This document shows positions 48,354 through 56,893 of a DNA stretch of 64,000 nucleotides, in pieces. Source of the DNA: Paludibacteraceae bacterium (GTDB taxonomy: Bacteria; Bacteroidota; Bacteroidia; Bacteroidales; Paludibacteraceae); NCBI GenBank assembly GCA_028694215.1, contig JAQUTW010000001.1, forward strand, positions 62,001 to 126,000, read 5' to 3'. The notes under the pieces were generated by a model, which saw only the letters and a program-made list of their open reading frames with translations, had not been told where the DNA came from and searched no databases. Position numbers and translations under genes: made by a program. Every line of letters starts with the position of its first letter. Position 1 is the stretch's first letter.

Positions 48354-49310
48354 ATGGAAAAAATAATAGCTCCGGTAGATAGACCATTGTTGCGCAATGA
48401 ATTGACAGCTGAAAAGTTTTTTCGTAACACGAATAAAGCTAACAATGAAATCTATATTGTTAATGCGCATAATTCACCAAATATTATGCGTGAAATAGGG
48501 CGTTTGAGGGAACTTTCTTTTCGCCAGGGTGGTGGTGGCAGTGGTCACGAAATTGATGTCGATGAGTTTGATTTTATGGAGAAGCCTTACGAACAGTTGA
48601 TTGTTTGGGATACTGATGCAGAAGAAATCATTGGCGGATACCGTTTTATTCAAGGTAAAAATGTTGTTATCAAACCTGATGGTCAGCCTAAAATGGCGAT
48701 GGAACATTTGTTTAATTTCTCGCCGGAATTTATACAAACAGATTTGTCTGCTACAATGGAATTGGCACGGGCTTTCGTACAACCGAAATACCAATCGGTA
48801 CAAATGGGGCTGAAAAGTCTTTTTGCACTTGACAACTTATGGGACGGTATTGGTGCATTGATTGCCACTTCAAGCGATATTAAATATCTTATCGGGAAAG
48901 TTACGATTTATTCTACCATGAAAGAAGAAGCCCGTAATGCCATTATTTTCTTTCTTGATAAATTTTTTGGCAGCCGTACGGGAAAAATTACAGCCAAAAA
49001 TATTGTTGAGATATCGGAAAAAGAACAGAAAACATTGACACAATTTTTTTCGGAAAAGGATTATAAAGATAATTACCGATTACTTCATAATTACGTTCGT
49101 CGATTTGGCGAAGCCATTCCTCCGCTTATTCACGGATATATTGAATTATCATCGAGTATGCAAACTTTTCGTACAGGTTTGGATTGTGACTTCGGAAATA
49201 TTTACGATACCGGTATGATGATTACCGTAGATGATATTTATACTGCAAAACGACAACGTTATGTAGAAACTTTTTTGGACTCTCATTCAGGCGAAACGCC
49301 AAAACTATAA
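48354..49310 (+). CDS. GNAT/OlsB-like acyl-ACP N-acyltransferase, GlsB-like, copy 2 (tandem paralog)
   Basis: NIMREIGRLRELSFRQGGGGSGHEIDVDEFD...QLIVWDTDAEEIIGGYRF...ELARAFVQPKYQS; full-length similarity to the preceding gene. Confidence 0.72.
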   Translation: MEKIIAPVDRPLLRNELTAEKFFRNTNKANNEIYIVNAHNSPNIMREIGRLRELSFRQGGGGSGHEIDVDEFDFMEKPYEQLIVWDTDAEEIIGGYRFIQGKNVVIKPDGQPKMAMEHLFNFSPEFIQTDLSATMELARAFVQPKYQSVQMGLKSLFALDNLWDGIGALIATSSDIKYLIGKVTIYSTMKEEARNAIIFFLDKFFGSRTGKITAKNIVEISEKEQKTLTQFFSEKDYKDNYRLLHNYVRRFGEAIPPLIHGYIELSSSMQTFRTGLDCDFGNIYDTGMMITVDDIYTAKRQRYVETFLDSHSGETPKL

Positions 49311-49314
49311 TTGT

Positions 49315-49707
49315 ATGGTTCTAATAACCTTTTGTGTGGTTGGAGGCGTAGCTTTAGCCGTATTAATAGGATTCATAATAAAAACAAAACCTCAAAACCA
49401 GGATCCTCCAAAGAAAATTCCTGCCGATTGCTGTGGAGAACATTCCGTATGTATGCGTGATAACTTATTGTCAACTACCGATGAAATCGTCTATTTTGAT
49501 GATGAAGAGTTAGATATGTTAGCCTATAGAGACCCTGTCGATTTTTCAGAAAAAGAGATAGAAGTCTTGGGAAACGTATTTTATACCTTGCGCGAGCAAG
49601 ATGTGGCAGGGTGGTTGCGCAGCCTGCAACTACGACATATTACATTACCCGATGAAATGCGTGAAGAAGCTCTTTTGATTGTTTCGGAACGTCGAAATCG
49701 TGTTTAA
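49315..49707 (+). CDS. Conserved-looking membrane-anchored hypothetical protein with CCGEHSVC motif
   Basis: N-terminal TM then PADCCGEHSVCMRDN; 5 nt after the previous CDS. Confidence 0.7.
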   Translation: MVLITFCVVGGVALAVLIGFIIKTKPQNQDPPKKIPADCCGEHSVCMRDNLLSTTDEIVYFDDEELDMLAYRDPVDFSEKEIEVLGNVFYTLREQDVAGWLRSLQLRHITLPDEMREEALLIVSERRNRV

Positions 49708-49716
49708 AATTAGCTG

Positions 49717-50577
49717 TTATTGTTGCACATAACTTTTCAGCGTTTCTGCTACTTGTTCCATAAGCCATTTTGGGGTAGATGTTGCACCGCAAATTCCGAT
49801 GGTTTCAATATTTTTCAGCAAGGAAAAATCTATTTCGTCCAAATCCGAAATAAAATGACTGTTTGGATTGACTTTTTTACATTCTTCGAAAAGAACTTTG
49901 CCATTTGAACTTTTTTTGCCGCTTACAAAGAAAATCAATTCAAATTTCACCGCAAAATTCAGAATGTTAGGAATACGGCTGGCAACTTGGCGACAAATGG
50001 TATCAAAATAATAAAAATTTGTTTGTGGAGGTTTTACTTCTTTTAGTCGTGCAACTAAACGATTAAATTCTTTAACGGATTTTGTGGTTTGGGAAAACAA
50101 CAGAATGTCTTTCGAGAAATCAATTTTATCAAAATTATGTTCTCCCTCAATTACAATGGCATGACCGTTTGTTTGCCCTACCAGACCGTTTACTTCGGCA
50201 TGACCGATTGTTCCGTATATTACAATTTGTGCACCGGCATTCTCCTGATAGGCTTTTTTGATTTTCTTTTGAAGCATTAAAACCACAGGACAGGTGGCAT
50301 CGATAACCGTAAGATTCTGTTGCTTGGCAATTTCATATGTTGATGGTGGCTCGCCATGTGCTCGAAATAAAATCTTTTCATTAGCAATAGTATTTAACCG
50401 TTCATGGTCGATTGTTTTCAGACCACGTGCTGCCAAACGGTGAACCTCTTGCCCATTATGAACAATATCACCTAAACAAAATAATTGTGGAGAAGTAGCC
50501 AACTCTTGTTCCGCTTTTTTTATGGCATTTACCACACCAAAACAAAATCCGGATCCTTTGTCAATTTCTATTTTCAT
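49717..50577 (-). CDS. ispH: 4-hydroxy-3-methylbut-2-enyl diphosphate reductase
   Basis: GFCFGVVNAIKKAE, FRAHGEPPSTYEIA, VIDATCPVV, ICGATSTPKWLMEQV. Confidence 0.95.
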   Translation of the reverse strand: MKIEIDKGSGFCFGVVNAIKKAEQELATSPQLFCLGDIVHNGQEVHRLAARGLKTIDHERLNTIANEKILFRAHGEPPSTYEIAKQQNLTVIDATCPVVLMLQKKIKKAYQENAGAQIVIYGTIGHAEVNGLVGQTNGHAIVIEGEHNFDKIDFSKDILLFSQTTKSVKEFNRLVARLKEVKPPQTNFYYFDTICRQVASRIPNILNFAVKFELIFFVSGKKSSNGKVLFEECKKVNPNSHFISDLDEIDFSLLKNIETIGICGATSTPKWLMEQVAETLKSYVQQ

Positions 50578-50596
50578 ATTTCAAATTTATAATCAT

Positions 50597-52993
50597 TTAA
50601 AAATCCAAATCAAACAACAAACGTACGCCCCAATTAATGGCATCCGGTTCTTCACGGCGTGTTACTCTCCAAATAGATTCCACCGAAAAAACTTTAAAAA
50701 TATTGTTTATGCCAAAACCAAGTTCTATATAAGGAACATCAAGTGACAAGGCTGTTTGTGGTAAATCTAATATATGTGAATGTCCATCGCGTAATCCGCC
50801 CCATGCAATTTTAAAAATTAATTCTTCGCGCCAATTTAATTTTTTAATGCCGGGAATATAGTTAAAGATCCAACCGTTGGTACAATATCTAAAATGTCCG
50901 GAAACAAAAGCATCGGCAATAAATTCCATAGAATTTATTAAACTGAAATCATTTTCCGGGAACCATAATCCACGAGAGCCACGCATCACATTAAGCAAAT
51001 TAAATGGCACATCACCAAATACGTAACCACCTTCGATGGTATATTTTAATTTCCCAAACATCAGGGGCACGGATTGTTTTACCGATAGATTGAGTTTTCC
51101 ATATTGTTTGGAATAATCTCCAGTTAAAAAATAACCGTATTCACCGATAAAATTTACAATCGGATAACTATTTTGTAAATAATAACGCCGGAAAAATCCG
51201 TCTAAACTTTTTTCTTTAAATGAAAAGCGTAAGCCGATTTTTCCAGATAAAGTACGTACAAACGGTACCGTTTGCTGTTGCTGAACAAATGGCATTAAAT
51301 CATTACTCAAAATTTCGTCACCACTTACTGTCGCTGTTAGACGGAATCCTTTTTGCTCATAACGATAGGACAGTCCCGCGGTGTGGTGTTCTGCCAAATT
51401 TGAATATAACATGGCGCGAGAAAGTGTGGTAAAAATATTTTCGGAGCTTCCTATCATATTGTCGTTTACCAATAATGCACTTTCGTAGCCATAACGTAGA
51501 ACATCGTTATCGTAAGTTAGGCTAATGGTGTGATGATTGTTGTTGAAACGAGTTCGAAATTCGCCACCATATTTCCAGCGATTGTCGCCAAATCCATAAC
51601 CTACATAGCCTCCGATGGTAAAATGTTTCATTAAACTTTCTCCCGTGCGTAACGAAATGGTTGGACGAAAACCTTCCAATTTATTATAGCGCAACATGTT
51701 AACTATCGGTCCAATATCCAATTTCCAAGCATGAACATAACCAAACATCATAAAATCAACCAAACCATAGGCTACTTTTTGCAATCGGGTTTTGTTTAAA
51801 CTGTCTATGGCAGAAGAAAAAGTATTTTTGGTAATAGAATCATCCGTTTCATCGACAATTTGTGTGATTGTCGAATCCATGGATTGTGTTTGTGAAAAAG
51901 TTTCCTGTTGAGATAAAATGACTGAAATACGAGAGGTATTTTTCTGTGGAATCATATCAAAATGGAAACATAAATTGGCTTTTTTATCGGCATAAAAATA
52001 ATCGTCTTGTGTAATTTTTTGGAACGTTTGCTCAATTTGTAAGCCGTTTAAAAAATTGATATTGGCAGTATAAGGCATTGAAGCTTTGATTTTTACCAAT
52101 GCCGAAGATGCAGAATCTATCCACATTTCGCCTTTAAAAACGAGCTCTTTGTCATTTTTAGGGTAAAAACGAATATGATATATTTTGGCTTCTGCTTTTT
52201 GAATACTGTCAATCAGATAATATTGATAATACAAATTTCCCTGGTTGGCAATCGGACTCATAAAATTTCGCTGTAAAACAGGAATGACATTGTGGTAGAA
52301 ATTGATTTCCGGAATTTGGTTATCAAGAAAAATTCTTAATTGTTCATTTGAAAGGATATTAAGTGTTTTCGCTTGCTCGTCAAGCACATTTATTTGAATA
52401 GAATCAGGCGAAAAGCAATCTATTTTTTCTGATTTCATCGAAAAATGAACAGGCAATTGATACGAAGAATCGGAATTATTTAAAGTTCCGGCGGTTAGCT
52501 CGCGAAATAATTTGCGCTGCAAGTGTTTTGATCGAATATTGTTAAGATAAAATTTGCGTTCATCATTTCGAATTGTGCTATAATGTTGTTTTTTATCAGG
52601 GTTATTATTGTCTTTGTTTTTGCGTACTTTTTCCAAAATTGGTAATGCTTCATTTGCCCCGGGAACTACTACCAGTTCGTCCAATACATTGCTCTCCTCT
52701 TTCAACAAAACTTGTATAACTTCATCTTTCTTTTGTAGCGAAATCTCACGTTTCTTATAACCTAATACCGACACACATAACTTCTTGTGATAGTCGGAAT
52801 TACGAAAGAAAAAATACCCTTCCGAATTAGTAGTCGTACCTATAGATGTACCTTTAAACCATACATTTGCAGCTTCTATGGGTGTACCGTCTTCTGCGCT
52901 TAAAACCTGCCCAAAAACAATAAAATCCTGAGCACACAGCCAAGGTGAACTAATAATTGTCAGAAGCAGATATATTGCTATTTTTTTTGTCAC
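50597..52993 (-). CDS. DUF5686 / carboxypeptidase-like regulatory domain outer membrane protein
   Basis: CarboxypepD_reg-like VFGQVLSAEDGTPIEAANVWFKGTSIGTTTNSEGYFFFRN; C-terminal beta-barrel strands ending in F. Confidence 0.82.
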   Translation of the reverse strand: MTKKIAIYLLLTIISSPWLCAQDFIVFGQVLSAEDGTPIEAANVWFKGTSIGTTTNSEGYFFFRNSDYHKKLCVSVLGYKKREISLQKKDEVIQVLLKEESNVLDELVVVPGANEALPILEKVRKNKDNNNPDKKQHYSTIRNDERKFYLNNIRSKHLQRKLFRELTAGTLNNSDSSYQLPVHFSMKSEKIDCFSPDSIQINVLDEQAKTLNILSNEQLRIFLDNQIPEINFYHNVIPVLQRNFMSPIANQGNLYYQYYLIDSIQKAEAKIYHIRFYPKNDKELVFKGEMWIDSASSALVKIKASMPYTANINFLNGLQIEQTFQKITQDDYFYADKKANLCFHFDMIPQKNTSRISVILSQQETFSQTQSMDSTITQIVDETDDSITKNTFSSAIDSLNKTRLQKVAYGLVDFMMFGYVHAWKLDIGPIVNMLRYNKLEGFRPTISLRTGESLMKHFTIGGYVGYGFGDNRWKYGGEFRTRFNNNHHTISLTYDNDVLRYGYESALLVNDNMIGSSENIFTTLSRAMLYSNLAEHHTAGLSYRYEQKGFRLTATVSGDEILSNDLMPFVQQQQTVPFVRTLSGKIGLRFSFKEKSLDGFFRRYYLQNSYPIVNFIGEYGYFLTGDYSKQYGKLNLSVKQSVPLMFGKLKYTIEGGYVFGDVPFNLLNVMRGSRGLWFPENDFSLINSMEFIADAFVSGHFRYCTNGWIFNYIPGIKKLNWREELIFKIAWGGLRDGHSHILDLPQTALSLDVPYIELGFGINNIFKVFSVESIWRVTRREEPDAINWGVRLLFDLDF

Positions 52994-52994
52994 A

Positions 52995-53498
52995 CTAATT
53001 TACATGTTTTGGAAATTCCACAACTTCAAGATTCTGGATATTTGTACCATCAATTTCCAAACGAATAATGGTGCGTACCATGTGTTGCCCTGATATTCCT
53101 GCGGCTCCCGGGTTTACACATAACATATTAAAATCTTTGTCATATTGTACTTTAAGAATATGTGAATGTCCGCAAACAAATAATTGAGGCTTATATTTTA
53201 AAATTTCTTGTCGTGCTTCAAAAGCATACCGTTTTGGATAGCCGCCAATGTGGGTAAGCAAAACAGAGACCTGTTCACATTGAAAGAAATTAAATTGACG
53301 AAGTTCTATATAGCGCAATGCTCCTCCGTCCATGTTTCCGTAAACGGCACGCAAAGGCTTAAAATCTTTCAACTGATTATACACTTCTTCGGAACCGATA
53401 TCACCGGCATGCCAAATTTCATCGCAGTTTTTCAAAGCATTCATCACCGATTCATCCAAAAAACCATGAGTATCCGATAAAATACCAATCTTTGTCAT
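52995..53498 (-). CDS. Metallophosphoesterase, YfcE/MJ0936 family
   Basis: IGILSDTHGFLD, IWHAGDIGSEEV, VYGNMDG, VCGHSH. Confidence 0.9.
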   Translation of the reverse strand: MTKIGILSDTHGFLDESVMNALKNCDEIWHAGDIGSEEVYNQLKDFKPLRAVYGNMDGGALRYIELRQFNFFQCEQVSVLLTHIGGYPKRYAFEARQEILKYKPQLFVCGHSHILKVQYDKDFNMLCVNPGAAGISGQHMVRTIIRLEIDGTNIQNLEVVEFPKHVN

Positions 53499-53502
53499 AT
53501 TC

Positions 53503-54486
53503 TTATTTTTTGTGATGTTTTGCTTTTTCTATGGCGCGCTGTTGCAAATAAGCGGCTAAATTTTCGGGGGTGGTTTTCCAGCGTCGGTGCATCCATACCC
53601 ATTGTGTAGGATATTGTCGGATAATATTTTCCAGCACTAATGTCTGTTGTTGTGTATTGTCATACAAATCTTGTTCTGTATTGCCTGTATTTATTGTTTC
53701 CAAAGGCGGTTGAATAATAAATTTATAGTTGCCGTCGTTTTTGCGTGTCATGGCCATTGGTACCACAATTGCACCTGTTTCTATTGCCAATCGTGATACA
53801 CCCATTGGTGTATAAGCCTTTTTGCCGTAGAAATCGACAAAAACACCTTTTACTTTGGTATCCTGATCTATCATTACTATTAAGCAATCGCCTTTTGTTA
53901 AGGCTTCTACCAATTTTTGGTAAGAACCATCACGCGAAATATTTTTCATACCACGACGGCTGCGAAAACGTACCATCATTCGTTGAATGAGGAAACCTTT
54001 AATTGCCTTACTTGCTGCAGAAGTTTCGTACCCCATCATAGGAGGTGTGACGGCAGCCAATTCCCACAAACTTAAATGCGGAACCAAACAAATTACGCCT
54101 TTCTTTTGTTCATAAGCCGTTTTGAGATAATTTTCGCCTTCAACTTCTACCAATTCAAAGAAGTGTTTTTTGTCCGTAATATGAGCCGTAGCATAAAAAT
54201 CGATAACCGTTTTGGCTGTATTCACAAATACGTCTTGTGCCATTTGTTCAATTTCATTGGATGATAAAACGTTGCCATAAGCAATGGTAAGGCTGTTTAG
54301 TGTGCGCTTTTTTGATGTTTTGTTAAACTTATAAGTAAATGTTCCGATACGGGTGGCAAATGCGCCACGTTTGGATTTCGGGTAAAACCGAACAAACAAA
54401 ATCATTAACCGCAAAAATGGATATGCCAGAAACAGTAATGTTTCTCTACGGGCAGTTTTTATTTTTTGATTTTTAATGAGTGACAT
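53503..54486 (-). CDS. Lipid A biosynthesis (LpxL/HtrB-like) acyltransferase
   Basis: KKGVICLVPHLSLWELAAVTPP, IVMIDQDTKVKGVFVDFYGKKAYTPMGVSRLA, WVWMHRRWKT. Confidence 0.85.
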   Translation of the reverse strand: MSLIKNQKIKTARRETLLFLAYPFLRLMILFVRFYPKSKRGAFATRIGTFTYKFNKTSKKRTLNSLTIAYGNVLSSNEIEQMAQDVFVNTAKTVIDFYATAHITDKKHFFELVEVEGENYLKTAYEQKKGVICLVPHLSLWELAAVTPPMMGYETSAASKAIKGFLIQRMMVRFRSRRGMKNISRDGSYQKLVEALTKGDCLIVMIDQDTKVKGVFVDFYGKKAYTPMGVSRLAIETGAIVVPMAMTRKNDGNYKFIIQPPLETINTGNTEQDLYDNTQQQTLVLENIIRQYPTQWVWMHRRWKTTPENLAAYLQQRAIEKAKHHKK

Positions 54487-54498
54487 TTGATTTAGATT

Positions 54499-55104
54499 TT
54501 AAAAGTTTCCATTATCCGACTTTTTCTTGATTCCGTTTAAAACAACGGACATAATTTGTGTGCGATGACCTTTGATGTAGTTACCAATATTATTGTTGAT
54601 GTAGGGCGCTTCAAGACCTTTCAGTGAATAGAGGAACATCATCGCTACCCACTGAGTGTTGTTTAGGCGAAAATCACCGGAAGCAACTCCTTCGTCAAAA
54701 ATCTGTTTTATCATGCGTATTTCGCGTACATCTATGGGACGACGTGCTTTTTCCACTTCATAAATGTTTCTGAAAAAATCGGAACGCAAAGACCCATTGC
54801 GTGAAATAGCTTCTTTAATAGCTTCGAAGCGGACAAAAATGTAATCTTCCAATTTTCGTTCCGGCGATGCAGACGAAGCTAAAACTTTCTTTAAACGATC
54901 AATCAATAAATCTAATTCGTTCTCTATTACAGCCAAATAGACTTCATCTTTGTTGCGAAAATAGGTATAAACAGTACGCCTGCCCTTACCTGCGGCAACG
55001 GCAATTTCGTTCATTGTAACATTACCTTTTCCACGTTCGGCAAATAATTGTCGGGCGACATCTACTAAGATATCCCGCGTTTTGGAGTGCTTTTCTTTTC
55101 TCAT
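54499..55104 (-). CDS. TetR/AcrR family transcriptional regulator
   Basis: TRDILVDVARQLFAERGKGNVTMNEIAVAAGKGRRTVYTYFRNKDEVYLAV. Confidence 0.92.
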   Translation of the reverse strand: MRKEKHSKTRDILVDVARQLFAERGKGNVTMNEIAVAAGKGRRTVYTYFRNKDEVYLAVIENELDLLIDRLKKVLASSASPERKLEDYIFVRFEAIKEAISRNGSLRSDFFRNIYEVEKARRPIDVREIRMIKQIFDEGVASGDFRLNNTQWVAMMFLYSLKGLEAPYINNNIGNYIKGHRTQIMSVVLNGIKKKSDNGNF

Positions 55105-55119
55105 ATTTCAGATTTTGTG

Positions 55120-55127
55120 CAAAAATA
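55120..55127 (-). promoter_or_regulatory. -7 element TATTTTTG for tetR
   Basis: CAAAAATA on + strand. Confidence 0.45.
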
Positions 55128-55170
55128 TAAAATTTCTTGTTATTAACACCCCAAAAACAAAGATTATTTT

Positions 55171-55190
55171 CACACTTTAATTAAAGTGTG
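55171..55190. promoter_or_regulatory. Perfect 20-bp palindrome CACACTTTAATTAAAGTGTG, candidate TetR operator
   Basis: Direct reading; in the tetR-pyrG divergent intergenic region. Confidence 0.6.
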
Positions 55191-55241
55191 CATATTTATT
55201 GTTTGACATTTTAAAAAATTCATAATGAGTCATTTTTTTTG

Positions 55242-55249
55242 TACCTTTG
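55242..55249 (+). promoter_or_regulatory. -7 element TACCTTTG for pyrG
   Basis: gtacctttgcaact. Confidence 0.6.
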
Positions 55250-55275
55250 CAACTTATTTATAAAATTCATTCTAT

Positions 55276-56877
55276 ATGTCGGACACCAAGTATATTTTTG
55301 TAACCGGCGGAGTAGCTTCTTCGCTTGGGAAAGGTATTATATCCGCATCTTTGGGCAAACTGCTGCAAGCTCGCGGTTATCGGGTAACCAACCAAAAATT
55401 AGACCCTTACATCAATATTGATCCGGGAACATTAAATCCTTATGAACATGGGGAGTGTTATGTTACTGTTGATGGACATGAAGCCGATTTGGATTTGGGA
55501 CATTATGAACGTTTTCTAAATGTTCAAACACATAAATCGAACAATATAACCAGCGGACGTATTTATCAAAATGTTATTCAACGTGAAAGGCATGGCGATT
55601 TTTTGGGAAAAACCGTTCAGGTAATCCCGCACATCACCGATGAAATTATTCGCAATATCAAGCAATTGGGAACTAACAATCAGTTCGATTTTGTAATTAC
55701 AGAAATAGGCGGAACTGTTGGCGATATAGAATCACTTCCATACATAGAAAGTGTACGACAAATGCTTTGGAATATGCGCAAAAACTGCTGCTGTATTCAC
55801 TTAACGTATGTTCCTTATTTGGCAGCTACCGGCGAACTTAAAACAAAACCAACACAACACTCTGTAAAAGAATTGCAGCAAGAAGGTGTTCAACCCGATA
55901 TTTTGGTGCTTCGAACAGAACACCCCGTTACCAAAGAAGTACGTAAAAAAGTGGCACTTTTTTGCAATGTAGATTTAGATGCAGTTATAGAATCGGCGGA
56001 TGTCAAAACAATCTATGAAGTTCCGATAAGAATGCAAAAAGAAGGTTTAGACAAAGTGGTACTCCGAAAATTGGGGGTTCCTGATGATAAACCTACCGAC
56101 ATGAAAGATTGGAATGCTTTTCTTGATAAGCTCAATAATGCCAAAGAAGAAGTTAAAATAGGTTTGGTAGGTAAATATGTCAAACTGCCCGATGCCTATA
56201 AATCCATTACCGAATCATTAATACACGCTTCAGCATATAATAATCGCAAACTTAATCTTAAACTTATTTTATCCGAAGATATAACAGAAGAAAACAGTGC
56301 AAAAATATTAGACGGGTTAGATGGCATTTTAATTGCACCCGGTTTTGGAGAACGTGGAACAGAGGGCAAAATTTCGGCTGTGAAATTTGCTCGTGAAAAC
56401 AATATTCCTTGTTTGGGCATCTGTTTAGGTATGCAATGTATGGCTATTGAGTTTGCTCGCAATGTGTTAGGATTGAAAGGCGCACACAGCACAGAATTAG
56501 ATCCCTCTACACCATATAAAGTTATTGATATTATGGAAAGCCAAAAAACTGTACTGCAAAAAGGTGGCAGTATGCGTCTTGGAGCTTTCAATTGCGAAAT
56601 AAAAGACGGAACGCTTATAAAATCGATTTACGGAAAAGACATTATCAGTGAACGTCATCGTCATCGTTTTGAATTTAACAACGAATACAAAGCAGAGTTT
56701 GAAGCCAATGGCATGATTTGCTCCGGCATCAATCCTGAAACAAATTTAGTAGAAATCATAGAACTACCTCAAAACAAATGGTTTATAGGTGTTCAATTCC
56801 ATCCGGAATATAGTAGCACCGTTTTAAATCCACATCCTTTATTTATTAATTTTGTAAAAGCGGCTATTGAGAAGTAG
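55276..56877 (+). CDS. pyrG: CTP synthase
   Basis: KYIFVTGGVASSLGKGIISASLGKLLQARGY, KLDPYINIDPGTLNPYEHGE, GICLGMQCMAIEFAR. Confidence 0.97.
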   Translation: MSDTKYIFVTGGVASSLGKGIISASLGKLLQARGYRVTNQKLDPYINIDPGTLNPYEHGECYVTVDGHEADLDLGHYERFLNVQTHKSNNITSGRIYQNVIQRERHGDFLGKTVQVIPHITDEIIRNIKQLGTNNQFDFVITEIGGTVGDIESLPYIESVRQMLWNMRKNCCCIHLTYVPYLAATGELKTKPTQHSVKELQQEGVQPDILVLRTEHPVTKEVRKKVALFCNVDLDAVIESADVKTIYEVPIRMQKEGLDKVVLRKLGVPDDKPTDMKDWNAFLDKLNNAKEEVKIGLVGKYVKLPDAYKSITESLIHASAYNNRKLNLKLILSEDITEENSAKILDGLDGILIAPGFGERGTEGKISAVKFARENNIPCLGICLGMQCMAIEFARNVLGLKGAHSTELDPSTPYKVIDIMESQKTVLQKGGSMRLGAFNCEIKDGTLIKSIYGKDIISERHRHRFEFNNEYKAEFEANGMICSGINPETNLVEIIELPQNKWFIGVQFHPEYSSTVLNPHPLFINFVKAAIEK

Positions 56878-56893
56878 CCAGATTTTTTAATTT

